64,000 bases of DNA, from positions 1 through 64,000 of the forward strand of contig NZ_MVIJ01000003.1 in NCBI RefSeq assembly GCF_002086735.1, read 5' to 3'. Positions 8,257-17,170 of the stretch are shown here, in pieces (within the stretch, counting starts at the first letter, position 1; each line of letters begins with the position of its first letter). The notes below the pieces were generated by a model. It was not told where the DNA came from. It did no database searches and saw nothing but the letters and a program-made list of their open reading frames with translations. The translations under genes and the position numbers were made by a program. The stretch comes from Mycobacterium scrofulaceum. GTDB lineage: Bacteria; Actinomycetota; Actinomycetes; Mycobacteriales; Mycobacteriaceae.

Positions 8257-8471
8257 GTGACACACAGCAGGGCGGTGCCGCCGCTGACCGCTCAGGAACG
8301 CAGGGTGATCGGGGCTCTCCCCGCGGCCCCCTGGCCATGATGGGCGAATTCGACGCCGACCGTGTTGCAGGAGCCGGCACGCAGGCTTCCCACGCCAAGG
8401 CCAGGGTTCGGGTAGTCGCTGGGCCTGTCACTAGAAGCTGGACGTGCCGCGCCCTCGGCACTCCGCTCTAA
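8257..8471 (+). pseudogene. decayed MarR-like regulator relic
   Basis: The GTG at 8257 opens a frame reading VTHSR...LTAQERRVIGAL that stops at 8338. In another frame, the ATG pair at 8337 continues MMGEFDAD......SHA and runs to a TAA at 8469-8471. Together these parallel residues 20-55 of the intact MarR at 7296 (LSAGESKVIRAL...MMRQLDAD...MSHAEF), so a frameshifted, truncated MarR copy is the simplest reading. It begins 17 bp after palindrome copy A, where an autoregulated repressor would sit. The similarity is short and was aligned by eye. The rest of the gap 8139-8689 shows nothing else beyond the palindromes. Confidence 0.4.
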
Positions 8472-8621
8472 CGCATTGCTGCCGCGCAGCATTCAATTCT
8501 GTGTCCAGCTTGTGATTGCAGGCCGCGAGGACCGACCAGCAGGGTCGTTGCGGTCGATCTTCTCAGCGTCGCACATTGTCGCCTGTGGGCGACGCCACCA
8601 ATTGACCTCTGCCATCGGCAC

Positions 8622-8665
8622 TTGTTTGTTGGCGCCGGCAAGCATATGATTGCTCGCGCAAGCAA
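8622..8665 (+). promoter_or_regulatory. composite palindrome, copy B, with dps promoter
   Basis: TTGTT-N6-GGCAA (8626-8641) and TTGCTCGCGCAAGCAA (8650-8665) are separated by GCATATGAT, the same arrangement as copy A. A -35 TTGTTT (8622-8627) and -10 TATGAT (8645-8650) sit 17 bp apart on the plus strand, inside the dyads, and would start transcription near 8657. The dps ATG follows at 8690 with AGGAAGG at 8672-8678. A repressor bound here would block the promoter. Confidence 0.6.
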
Positions 8666-8689
8666 ATTACTAGGAAGGGTGCCAGACCC

Positions 8690-9202
8690 ATGACCGCCGC
8701 CCCCATAACCCATCGGCGTGACAACCGTCGTTTCGCTGACGACATCCGGAATTTCACGGCGTCCCCACAACTGGCCGTCAATCTGCAGCGCGTGCTGGTC
8801 GACCTCGTTGAGCTGCACCTGCAGGGCAAGCAAGCACACTGGAACGTCATCGGCTCCAACTTTCGCGACCTGCACCTGCAGCTCGATGAGCTCGTTGACG
8901 CCGCCCGCGAGGCCAGCGACACCGTTGCCGAACGGATGCGTGCCCTCGATGCCGTTCCCGACGGCCGGTCCGACACGGTCGCAGCCACGACGAGCCTGCC
9001 GCAGTTCCCGAGCAACGAGATAAACACCGGCGACGTCGTCGATCTGGTGACCACACAGACGTACGCAACGGTCGATACCATCCGTGACGTGCACGACGCC
9101 GTCGACGCCGACGACCCCAGCACGAGCGATCTGCTCCACGAGATCATCGACTCGCTGGAGAAGCTCGCTTGGATGATCAAGTCCGAGAACCGCAAGATTT
9201 AA
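8690..9202 (+). CDS. dps: Dps family DNA-protection/ferritin-like protein (Dps2 type)
   Basis: 170 aa. Dodecameric mini-ferritin that oxidises and stores iron, in some members also binding DNA, in starvation and oxidative stress. The ferroxidase helix is clear: GKQAHWNVIGSNFRDLHLQLDEL at about residues 44-66, with the conserved His, Asp and Glu ligands. The short basic N-terminus (HRRDNRR) could contact DNA. From memory it is closest to the second Dps of M. smegmatis, including the RMRALDAVPDGRSDTVAA stretch. The ATG at 8690 has AGGAAGG upstream. The promoter is embedded in palindromes shared with the small secreted protein gene, pointing to joint control by a MarR-type repressor. Confidence 0.93.
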   Translation: MTAAPITHRRDNRRFADDIRNFTASPQLAVNLQRVLVDLVELHLQGKQAHWNVIGSNFRDLHLQLDELVDAAREASDTVAERMRALDAVPDGRSDTVAATTSLPQFPSNEINTGDVVDLVTTQTYATVDTIRDVHDAVDADDPSTSDLLHEIIDSLEKLAWMIKSENRKI

Positions 9203-9393
9203 CCCGGCAAGCACGACCGCCCGCCGGCTCCGCGTGGTCTGCTGAACGAGTCAGCGCCTGCGGCGCAAGTACGCCGATCGGATCGCCGACGATTCTCAGC
9301 GCTTCCCGACCAAGCCGTCAAACCGAATGTCCCACTGCCCCTCGACGACGCCCTGATTGCGGCGGGCCGGGCAGATTGCTCCTTCGGAGCTGA

Positions 9394-9827
9394 CTATCGG
9401 CGGAGCATTCGCTTGCTGTCAAAGCTGTTCCACGCCTGCGGACGAAGCTCGATAACGACGCGGTCCTGCCGGGCCAACACCGCGGCGTCTAGGCCGGCCA
9501 TTTTGCAGAACTGCGGGTAGAACCATTCGGTTGTGGACACGTCATCGCGCACGACTTCCAACGTCCGGGCACTGACCATCCGGCCATGGCCAAGCGGTTT
9601 ACTGCGCTGGAAACTGCGACCGTGCTTCGGGGGTCGCCTATTAGGCAGTCGATTCCGGGACGGTCGCGGAAGGACGTCACCCAGAACGCATCGCGCTCAA
9701 ACACATAGGTTAGGAATGCCGACACTGGCCAACCGTCGCTGTTGAGCCAGGAGACGGTGCATTCGTTCTGCGCTGCAAGAAGCTGCATTCGCTCGTCATC
9801 CGTCGGACGGAAGGCTGCGAAATCCAC
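9394..9827 (-). pseudogene. frameshifted pyridoxamine-5'-phosphate-oxidase-like (split-barrel flavin) gene
   Basis: Two overlapping frames together make one protein of about 140 residues. The first (start at 9827) gives a split-barrel N-terminus with CTVSWLNSDGWPVSAFLTY and STVAVSSAVNRL. The sense then continues in another frame as MVSARTLEVVRDD...TTEWFYPQF, ending at 9394. The switch lies near 9585-9590; adding one G after the codons for NRL would restore RLGHGRMVSARTLEV. Intact relatives are FMN- or F420-binding enzymes. It lies 12 bp upstream (in its own direction of transcription, downstream) of the CoA-ligase end, so it was perhaps once the start of an independent unit. A sequencing error cannot be excluded. 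Confidence 0.6.
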
Positions 9828-9839
9828 GGTTTTGCCTTC

Positions 9840-11474
9840 TTAGGCACGACGAAGTTGGTCCGTCGTCAACAGCCTAATCAGCCCATGGCGATCGAGCTTG
9901 CCGGTAGGGAGCATCGGTACCTCGCTCTCGGCAAGGATCGCGATCACTGTCGGCACCTTGAACCTGGAGAGGTTGGCGCCGGCGTGGGTGGCAACGGCGT
10001 CGGTGGACAACTGGGCGCCGTGCGCGGGCACGACGGCGGCTCCGACGACCTCGCCGCGGACGGGGTGGGGCAGGGCGACGACGAAGCTGTGCAGCACGCC
10101 GGGCATGGCGTCCAGAACCGATTCGACCTCTGCCGGTGAGACATTGGACCCGGCCGTTTTGATCAGGGCGCTGGCGCGGCCGGTGAAGTGCAGATGCCCG
10201 GCGTCGTCGAACCAGCCGCGGTCCCCGGTGTCATACCAGCCGTCGGCGGTGAACACCTCGTGGCGTTCCTGTTTGTAGATCGCGTTCATCAGGATCTGGC
10301 CGCGCACCTGGATCTGGCCCTCCTGACTCTGCGGCACCGGAAGACCCGCGGTATCAACGATCCGGTGCTGCACAACCCCGGGCAACGGGATTCCGAAGGA
10401 ACCGCGCCGTTCCGGGGGAAGCGGGGTGTCGGGCACCTCGACCATGGTGTGCGGGCCGCCGGTCTCGGTCATGCCGAGCAGGTTTGGGGCCAGCTCGGGT
10501 TCGCTGGGTCGACGGTCGGGCGGGAGCGCCTGCAGCATGGTGCCGCCCCGGACGGTGGACAGGTCGCGCTTGGCGAAATCGGGGTGGTCGGCCATGGCCT
10601 GGCTGGCTTGTGCCCAGCAGGAGATGAAGGTGGCTCGGTCCCGTTCCAGCAGGGCAAGCGTGGCGCCTGCGTCGAACACGTCTTGAGCCAGGATCGCGGC
10701 TCCGGTGGACAGTGCCTGCAACACCACCATGGTCAGTCCGCCCACCCAGAAGAACGGCATTGGGGAGTAGATGCGGTCGGCAGCGGTGATGCCGCGGTGG
10801 CGGGCCAGGATGGCCGCGTGGCGCACCAGGCTGCCATGGGTGTGTACGACGGATTTCGGCAGCGCCGTGGTACCCGACGTCGTCACCAGCACGAGCTCGT
10901 CGGCGGGTTCGACCTCCTGCTCGGCCGAGCCTGTCAGGGTCGCGACGGGCCCCTTGTTGCCGGGCCACGGCGTTGTCCACTCCCGGTCGCAGTCGGGCCA
11001 GACGTGCACTCGGCGCAGGTACGGGACCGCGGCTAGAGCGATCGCCGCGTTGCCGTCGGCCACGCCCGGTAGTGCATCGGCTACTCGGGCAACCAGATCG
11101 TGGCCGGCGATCGACCGGCCCATCAATAGCACCTGAGTGTCGGTGTGGCGCAACAGCCGAGCGAGTTCGGCGCCCGGTGCAAAGGTCGACAACGGGACGG
11201 TGAGCGCGCCGATGCGCGCCGCGGCCAACCATGCGATGAGCCACTGGGCGCAGTTGGGGAACAGGATGCCGACGCGGGTTCCCTTGCCCACGCCCGATGC
11301 CAACAGCGCATCGGCGAGTGCCCTGGACTGCGCGTCGGCCTCAGCGAAACTGAGCCGCTCGGAGTCGGTGACCAGGAACTCGCCAGCAGGCTCGGCGCGC
11401 CGCCGTGACAGCAACTCGGGGACACTGCCCGGCAGCCCAAGGAATGCATCCGAGGCGGTCTGCGCCGCGGCCAT
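9840..11474 (-). CDS. AMP-forming acyl-CoA synthetase (FadD-like)
   Basis: 544 aa from the ATG at 11472-11474, which overlaps the TGA of the P450 gene by one base; longer upstream reading into the P450 is an artefact. Motifs: VTTSGTTALPKSVVH (A3), LGMTETGGP (A5), YDTGDRG (A7), GRASALIKTAGSNVSP (A8) and LPTGKLDRHG with the adenylation lysine. The isoleucine/alanine-rich A8 loop replaces the more usual KxxINxGGE. Last gene of the operon amidohydrolase - P450 - ligase; probably activates an acid made by the two upstream enzymes. Confidence 0.88.
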   Translation of the reverse strand: MAAAQTASDAFLGLPGSVPELLSRRRAEPAGEFLVTDSERLSFAEADAQSRALADALLASGVGKGTRVGILFPNCAQWLIAWLAAARIGALTVPLSTFAPGAELARLLRHTDTQVLLMGRSIAGHDLVARVADALPGVADGNAAIALAAVPYLRRVHVWPDCDREWTTPWPGNKGPVATLTGSAEQEVEPADELVLVTTSGTTALPKSVVHTHGSLVRHAAILARHRGITAADRIYSPMPFFWVGGLTMVVLQALSTGAAILAQDVFDAGATLALLERDRATFISCWAQASQAMADHPDFAKRDLSTVRGGTMLQALPPDRRPSEPELAPNLLGMTETGGPHTMVEVPDTPLPPERRGSFGIPLPGVVQHRIVDTAGLPVPQSQEGQIQVRGQILMNAIYKQERHEVFTADGWYDTGDRGWFDDAGHLHFTGRASALIKTAGSNVSPAEVESVLDAMPGVLHSFVVALPHPVRGEVVGAAVVPAHGAQLSTDAVATHAGANLSRFKVPTVIAILAESEVPMLPTGKLDRHGLIRLLTTDQLRRA

Positions 11475-12718
11475 CAGGCGACGTGCACCGGGATATGGGA
11501 GTAGCCGGCTACGTTGGACATTGTCACCCGCCGCAACCCTTCGGTATCCACGGTGAACCGCGGCCAGCGCTCGCGGATCGCGTGCAAGGCCACCCGAGTC
11601 TCGAGCCGCGCCAACCAAGAGCCCAGACAGCTGTGCGCGCCATATCCGAAAGCCAGGGTGGTGGAGCCGCCCCGCCTGATGTCGAACGCGTCGGGCTGGT
11701 CATAGGCCCGCGGGTCGCGGGTCGCAGCCCCGGTAACAAGCAGCGTCGGAGATCCGGCGGGGATGGTGCCGCCGTCGAGTACCACATCACGGGTGGCGAA
11801 CCGGCCCTGATACTGCGAGGGCGGGTTGAGTCGCAGCATCTCCTCGATCGCGCCGGGGACTAGGCCGGGATCGGCGAGCACCAACTCCCACTGATCGGGA
11901 TTGTGGTGAAAAGCCATGGTGCCGTTGCCAATTAGCTTGGTGACTGTTTCGCTGCCCGCCGCCGCGATCAGCACCGCGAACGTGGCGATGTCCTCGTCGG
12001 TGAGCCGGTGCGTCACCCCGGTCTCGTCCTCGTAGGTCGCGTCCACCAGCCTGCTAATGATCAGGTCGTCGGGCTGGCGGCGCTTCTCCTTGGACAGGGC
12101 CAGGAAGTAAGCGTTCATCGCCATCGAGTCGGCGACGCCGCTTTCGGTAGCGAAGGGGTTGTTCGGCTCACGGTGCAGGAACCCGTCGGTCCAATGCCGG
12201 ATCTGCTGGCGCTCTCCCGGGGGGACGCCGAGCATTGAGGAGATGATTTCAACCGGGAACAGCGCCGCGAAGTCGGCCACGATGTCGAAATCGTCTCTGC
12301 CACTGAGGGCGTCGGCGTAGGAGGTGACGACGTCGGTCACTAGCGGCTCCAGGTTGGCGATCGCCGCCTTGGTGAAGACCTGGCGGACCAGCTTGCGGAG
12401 CAGTTCGTGTTCGGGGGGATCCATGAGGATCAACATCTTGAGTTCGTCGAACCTGTGGCGCATCGACAGTGCGTCCAGGGTGACGCCGTAGGCGCTGCTG
12501 AATGTCTCCCAGTCGCGGTGGGCGGCAACGACATCCTCATTCCGGGTCAGGGCATAGAAATCCCACCGCTCGCTGTAGTACACCGGCGCCTCGTCGCGCA
12601 TCCAGCGATAGGTGTCGTAGGGGTCGTCGAAGAAGCTGTCGGAGTACGGGTCGAACTCCATGGGGGAGCCATCCTCGCGTGGTTTGGTGGCCGATCCCGC
12701 ACCGTGGTCAGTCGACAT
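11474..12718 (-). CDS. cytochrome P450
   Basis: 414 aa, soluble bacterial class I type. I-helix AAAGSETV near residue 235 (oxygen-activating A-G-x-E-T/S variant), the ExxR pair in EEMLRL, and the haem loop FGYGAHSCLG with the cysteine thiolate at about residue 364. It needs ferredoxin and ferredoxin reductase; a P450-type ferredoxin lies at 23974. One base separates its start from the stop of the amidohydrolase gene, and its stop overlaps the CoA ligase start. The substrate is unknown; a hydroxylation preceding CoA activation is inferred. Confidence 0.93.
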   Translation of the reverse strand: MSTDHGAGSATKPREDGSPMEFDPYSDSFFDDPYDTYRWMRDEAPVYYSERWDFYALTRNEDVVAAHRDWETFSSAYGVTLDALSMRHRFDELKMLILMDPPEHELLRKLVRQVFTKAAIANLEPLVTDVVTSYADALSGRDDFDIVADFAALFPVEIISSMLGVPPGERQQIRHWTDGFLHREPNNPFATESGVADSMAMNAYFLALSKEKRRQPDDLIISRLVDATYEDETGVTHRLTDEDIATFAVLIAAAGSETVTKLIGNGTMAFHHNPDQWELVLADPGLVPGAIEEMLRLNPPSQYQGRFATRDVVLDGGTIPAGSPTLLVTGAATRDPRAYDQPDAFDIRRGGSTTLAFGYGAHSCLGSWLARLETRVALHAIRERWPRFTVDTEGLRRVTMSNVAGYSHIPVHVA

Positions 12719-12719
12719 C

Positions 12720-13904
12720 TCAGGCGTCTATCCGCATCATGTTCGACAGGGTGCCGCCCATCACCATGGCGATCTCGGCGTCGTCCAGCTCCGGGTGACG
12801 TTCGGGGTAGCTCAGCGGGTCGGCCAAGCCCTCGGGATGCGGGTAGTCCGAGCCGAAGAACAGGTGATCGATCGGCACCAACTTCGCGAGCTCAGCGACG
12901 TTCTCCTCCCAGAAGGGATTGAAGTAAATGCAGCGTTGGATGGCCTCGACCGGATCCTCGCTGTAGAGCTGAGGCATCTTCTTGCGGGTGTCCCTGAGGT
13001 TCTCCAGCAGTCGCGGCAACCAGGTGGTCCCGTTCTCCACCATGCCAATCCGAAGTTCGGGAAACCGCGTCAGCAGCCCGTGGCAGGCCAGCGCCGCCAC
13101 CGCGTCCTCGGCCGGGTTGCGGGCCAGGCTGTAGTAGGAGCGGAACGGTGACGGCTGGAACGGCCGGAACTCACCCGAGCCCTCCCAGTCGTTGGCGTAA
13201 CGGGAATACCCGCTGTCCGACGCATGCATGATGACCAGCACGCCGGTCTCGACGACCCGCTTCCAGAACGGATCGAACTCGGGGAGGGCGAATGACCGCG
13301 GGCCGTGTAGCCCGGGTACCGGCGCCGGCCGGATGAGGATGGCGCGCGCACCGCGCTCGACCACCCAGTTCAGTTCTTCGATGGCCTTGTCCACGATGGG
13401 CAAGGTGATGATCGGCGTGGTGAAAATGCGGCCCTTGTAGTCGAACTGCCAGGTCTCGTGCAGCCACTGGTTCAGAGCGTGAATGATCGTGTGAGTCGCC
13501 TCGGGGTGCTCTCGGAAACGTTCCTCCACCAGGCTCGCCAGTGTCGGGTACATCATCGATTTGTCGATGCCCTGTTCGTCCAGCAATGCCAAGCGGGGCC
13601 CCGGCTCACGGAACGCCGGGGTCGACTCGATCGCTTTCCCCAGAATCTCGCGGTGCGACTTTCCTTCAGGGTTGCCGTTGTGGAAGTAGTCCTCCTGGGC
13701 TCCAGGGGCGGCGACCTTGTCGAAAGTCGGGTTGGGAATGTAGTCGCTGATCTGCCCCAGGGTGGCGATCTTGGTGCGCCCGTCTACTTCGACGTACCGG
13801 ATCGCGCCGTGGTACTCGGGCGGCAGGAACTTGGTGAGCGCATCGCGTGTCTCGTACATGTGGTTATCACCATCGAAGACCGGATAGCCCAATCGCGACG
13901 TCAT
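12720..13904 (-). CDS. amidohydrolase (amidohydrolase_2) family metal-dependent hydrolase/decarboxylase
   Basis: 394 aa from the ATG at 13902-13904, which has AGGAGG eight bases upstream; a longer frame reaching 14039 lacks this. TIM-barrel features: FDGDNHMYE near residue 10 (first metal-ligand strand, D-x-N-H instead of D-x-H), VIMHASDSG around residue 230 (metal histidine), MVENGTTWLP, and FGSDYPHPEG near 340 with the barrel-end Asp. This family includes decarboxylases and C-C hydrolases such as ACMSD. First gene of the operon with P450 and CoA ligase. A related amidohydrolase is at 24302. Confidence 0.85.
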   Translation of the reverse strand: MTSRLGYPVFDGDNHMYETRDALTKFLPPEYHGAIRYVEVDGRTKIATLGQISDYIPNPTFDKVAAPGAQEDYFHNGNPEGKSHREILGKAIESTPAFREPGPRLALLDEQGIDKSMMYPTLASLVEERFREHPEATHTIIHALNQWLHETWQFDYKGRIFTTPIITLPIVDKAIEELNWVVERGARAILIRPAPVPGLHGPRSFALPEFDPFWKRVVETGVLVIMHASDSGYSRYANDWEGSGEFRPFQPSPFRSYYSLARNPAEDAVAALACHGLLTRFPELRIGMVENGTTWLPRLLENLRDTRKKMPQLYSEDPVEAIQRCIYFNPFWEENVAELAKLVPIDHLFFGSDYPHPEGLADPLSYPERHPELDDAEIAMVMGGTLSNMMRIDA

Positions 13905-14125
13905 TGAAATCCTCCTCGTGCCTAGCCGTACCTGCGGTGTAGAACGGCCACTACTCAACATTGCGACAATCAGATGTGCGATTGACTCTATCATCGAGTG
14001 CGTAAAAAGAGGATATACGTTTACTTTTTCGTCGTGCACCCATCTGTTTTGCGGGTAACGTGCCTTCTGTGGCGGCGCTCGCGTGTTGCCGTTGTCGAGG
14101 ACTTTGCGATCGGGAGGAGGTATCG

Positions 14126-15151
14126 GTGGATCTGTCGCTCACGCGGGAGCAGCGCGCGGTCCGCGACGCGTTCGCGGCCTTGTTCGTAAAACAGGCCACC
14201 CCAGAGAGGGTGCGGCGGGCGGAGGCCACTGGCTTCGACGGACTGCTCTGGCGGCACTACGCCGAGATCGGCGCATTGGGTATCGGGGTCCCCTCGGACT
14301 GTGGGGGCGGGGGCGGCGGACTCCTCGAATTGGCCCTGGTTGCCGAGGAAGCCGGTCGACGCCTCGCCCCGATCCCGGTCGCCGAGACCGCCGCCGCGGC
14401 CCGGGCGTTGGGTCGGCTGCGTGAGAAGGAATTGCTGGGGCCGGTCCTCAGCGGATCTGTCATCGTGTCACTGGCCACGCAGCCCGGCCAGGTGACGCAG
14501 CAGTGTTTGGTCGACGGCGCAATCGCGGACGCCGTGCTGGCGCTCGACGGAGACTCCCTGGTCTACATAAGTCGCCCGGAAGGCTTCTCCAAAACTGGAC
14601 ACCGCAACCTCGGCGGACTATCGCTGTCCCGCTGGGGCGACCCGGGTGCAACCACGATCCTCGCCCAGGGCAGCGAGGCGCGCGCGATCTTCGACACCGC
14701 GATCGACGAAGTACGCGTGCTACGCGCATCCGCGCTGGTCGGGTTGGCCTCCGAGGCCGTCGGGATCGGCTCCCGGTATGCGATCGTGCGCGAGGCATTC
14801 GGCCAGCCGATCGGAATGTACCAGGCGGTCGCGCATCCGTTCGCCGACGCGGTTGCCGGCCTGGATGGTGCCCAGTTGCTGGTCCGTAAGGCCTGTTGGG
14901 CAATGGATTCCGCGAAGGAGGACGTCGGCGCGCTGGCGGCGATGGCGTTCGTGTTCGCGGCCGAGACGGCTTATCACGCGACGACGCACAGCCTGCACGT
15001 GCACGGCGGATACGGGTTTATGGAGGAGTACGACATTCAGCTGTATTACCGCAGGGCCAAAGCGTGGGCGGCCGCGTTCGCCGATCCGCTGCGCGAGCTC
15101 CTCACTGTCGCCGACCGGCGGTTCGGCCCCGTGACGACCGGAGGTTGGTGA
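14126..15151 (+). CDS. acyl-CoA dehydrogenase, small partner
   Basis: 341 aa from the GTG at 14126, preceded by a strong GGAGGAGG at 14113-14120; starts further upstream have no such site. It begins VDLSLTREQRAVRDAF, the standard first helix. The middle FAD region is eroded (no EPxAGSD), but the C-terminal domain has REAFGQPIGMYQAV and HGGYGFMEEYDIQLYYRRAK. A short acyl-CoA dehydrogenase with a reduced central domain, next to a full-length one 4 bp downstream, suggests a heteromeric enzyme. Divergent from the amidohydrolase operon; the promoter region 13905-14125 holds AT-rich sequence but no convincing operator. Confidence 0.88.
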   Translation: MDLSLTREQRAVRDAFAALFVKQATPERVRRAEATGFDGLLWRHYAEIGALGIGVPSDCGGGGGGLLELALVAEEAGRRLAPIPVAETAAAARALGRLREKELLGPVLSGSVIVSLATQPGQVTQQCLVDGAIADAVLALDGDSLVYISRPEGFSKTGHRNLGGLSLSRWGDPGATTILAQGSEARAIFDTAIDEVRVLRASALVGLASEAVGIGSRYAIVREAFGQPIGMYQAVAHPFADAVAGLDGAQLLVRKACWAMDSAKEDVGALAAMAFVFAAETAYHATTHSLHVHGGYGFMEEYDIQLYYRRAKAWAAAFADPLRELLTVADRRFGPVTTGGW

Positions 15152-15155
15152 CTCG

Positions 15156-16322
15156 ATGGACTTCAGCGAACCTGAGAACTGGACCCGAATCCGCCGCGAG
15201 GCAGAGGCATTCGTCGCCGAGCATGTCACCCGCGAGGTGATCGAGCGCGAGCGCCGCACCGGCGACGGCGTTGATCGCGCGCTGACCCGCAAGCTGGGGG
15301 AGCGCGGCTGGATTGCCGCGGGGTGGCCGATCGCCGAAGGTGGTGCCGGGCTGGATCCGTTCGAGGTGGCCGCGCTGTGGAACGCATTGCGCAAGGGTGG
15401 CGTGCCGACCGCGGGCCCTGGTACGACGATGCTGCCGGCCAACGCCATCCGCGCCACCGGTTCGGAGGAGCTCAAAGCCAGGGTCCTGCCTGGTGTCGCC
15501 GCCGGTGAGGTTCTGATTTGTCTGGGGTACACCGAGCCCGCAGGGGGCTCGGATGTGTTCGCCTGCGCGACCCGATCGCAGCTCGATGGGGATGAGTGGA
15601 TCGTCAACGGGCAGAAGATATTCACGACGTTCGCCCATCTTGCCGACTACTGCTTTCTACTTACCCGCTCGCAACGCGGATCGGTGGGACCGCGTGGCCT
15701 GACGATGCTGCTGGTACCGCTGGACACACCCGGTATCGAGATCCAGGCGGTGCACACGATGGGTCACGAGCGCACCAATATCGTGTTCTACAACGATGTG
15801 CGAGTCGCCGATGCGAACCGAGTAGGTGAGGCGCACGAAGGCTTCGCGGTGATGCGGGCCGCGCTCGAGGCCGAGCAGAATGTCGCCCCCGGTTCGCGCA
15901 CGGCGTGGGTCGCCGATGATGCACTGGAATTCGCCCGCACGCACCGCGGTCCCGACGGCGCTCAACTGATCAACGATGTCCTGGTCCGCGAGCGCCTGGC
16001 CCGCATGGCGATGGAAGCTCAGGTGGCCGACCTGCTGGACCTGCGGGTGGCCTTCCTCGACGCCGAGGGCGAAAAGCCAGGTCCGGTATCGGCGTTGTTC
16101 GGGCCGGAAAGCTACGTGCGCGCATCGGCCGCGGCGGTCGACATAGCGGGGGCCGCGGGCATGATCGACTGGACCGACCCGGAATGCGCTGTGGACGGCG
16201 CCCTGGACGCGCACTATCGCAGCGCCGTCGCGTCGACGATCTACGGCGGGTCCAGCGAGGTGCTGCGCAGCCTCATCGTGGAGAACCGCCTCGGGTTTCC
16301 GCGTAGCCGTCCACGGCGCTGA
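15156..16322 (+). CDS. acyl-CoA dehydrogenase, large partner
   Basis: 388 aa. Complete family signature: GYTEPAGGSDVFA near residue 125, VNGQKIFTTFAH near 148, TNIVFYNDVRV, and the C-terminal STIYGGSSEVLRSLI. It starts 4 bp after the smaller dehydrogenase and is translated with it. The pair is inferred to form one heterotetramer, as for FadE pairs of cholesterol side-chain catabolism. The substrate cannot be inferred. Confidence 0.92.
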   Translation: MDFSEPENWTRIRREAEAFVAEHVTREVIERERRTGDGVDRALTRKLGERGWIAAGWPIAEGGAGLDPFEVAALWNALRKGGVPTAGPGTTMLPANAIRATGSEELKARVLPGVAAGEVLICLGYTEPAGGSDVFACATRSQLDGDEWIVNGQKIFTTFAHLADYCFLLTRSQRGSVGPRGLTMLLVPLDTPGIEIQAVHTMGHERTNIVFYNDVRVADANRVGEAHEGFAVMRAALEAEQNVAPGSRTAWVADDALEFARTHRGPDGAQLINDVLVRERLARMAMEAQVADLLDLRVAFLDAEGEKPGPVSALFGPESYVRASAAAVDIAGAAGMIDWTDPECAVDGALDAHYRSAVASTIYGGSSEVLRSLIVENRLGFPRSRPRR

Positions 16323-16363
16323 CGGGCCTCCCCCGCGGACGATACGCCGAGAAGGCAACGCGC

Positions 16364-17158
16364 TCAAAGGAAGTCGCTGCCACCGTCGACATTGAGGTGG
16401 GCGCCCGTCATAAACGTGTTGTCTGGTGAGGCACAGAACGCGATGACGGCGGCGACCTCGTGAGGCAGCCCGAGCCGACCCAAATCCACCGACATGCCGT
16501 GGCCGCGCCCCAGCAGTCCGAAGGCGCCCACGGGATCATTCGTCGCGATGCCGGCGGAGGCGAGCACCGGTCGCGCCCAATCGGTGAGGATCGGACCCGG
16601 GGCGACGGCGTTGACCAAGATGGCATCGCTGGCCAGACTGCGGGCGAGGTTCTTCGTCACGCTGAGGAGCGCGCTCTTGGCCGCGGTGTAGCTCACCAAC
16701 CCCGCCGACTGGTGCTGCACCGACATCGCCGTCACGTTGACCACCCGGGCCCACTCTGCGGCTCGCAGCAGCGGTAAGGCCGCACGCACACACCGGACCG
16801 TGGACAAGACGCCCTGGTCGAACGCCGCCGTCCACGCCGCGTCGCCCAGGTCCTCGAAGCGACCGGCGCCGGTCGGAACGGCCGCATTGACCAGCACGTT
16901 GAGCGCACCCCAGCGCACGCCAACCATGTCGAAGATGGCCTCGACATCAGACGTCGAACTGAGATCCGCGGTCAACGGCAGCACCTCCGGACTGCCGGCG
17001 TCCGCCAATGTCGCGGCGGTTTCCTTCAGCCGGGCGTCGTCCCTGCCGATGACGCCGATCCGCGCGCCCTGTTCGGCCAGGCATACCGCCGTCGCCAGCC
17101 CGATGCCGCGGGTGCCCCCCGCGATCACCGCGGTGGCATCGCCGAATCCAAGATCCAC
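16364..17158 (-). CDS. short-chain dehydrogenase/reductase
   Basis: 264 aa from a GTG at 17156-17158. Classical SDR: AGGTRGIG near residue 14 (cofactor), the NNAG equivalent reads VNAAV, then MSVQHQSAGLVSYTAAK with the catalytic Tyr and Lys, and the C-terminal NVDGGSDF. It lies 12 bp downstream of another SDR whose end is missing. Convergent with the acyl-CoA dehydrogenase pair (41-bp gap without an obvious terminator). Confidence 0.9.
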   Translation of the reverse strand: MDLGFGDATAVIAGGTRGIGLATAVCLAEQGARIGVIGRDDARLKETAATLADAGSPEVLPLTADLSSTSDVEAIFDMVGVRWGALNVLVNAAVPTGAGRFEDLGDAAWTAAFDQGVLSTVRCVRAALPLLRAAEWARVVNVTAMSVQHQSAGLVSYTAAKSALLSVTKNLARSLASDAILVNAVAPGPILTDWARPVLASAGIATNDPVGAFGLLGRGHGMSVDLGRLGLPHEVAAVIAFCASPDNTFMTGAHLNVDGGSDFL

Positions 17159-17170
17159 GATCGTCGCCTA

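Noticed and set aside
8135..8461. Minus-strand frame of 108 codons across the palindrome region
   Set aside because: It would translate through both promoter elements and has no Shine-Dalgarno site or protein-like pattern. The plus-strand MarR relic explains the coding signal better.
14002..14024. GTAAA-N13-TTTAC inverted repeat in the divergent promoter before the 14126 dehydrogenase
   Set aside because: Short arms with a long spacer in AT-rich DNA; too likely by chance to call an operator.
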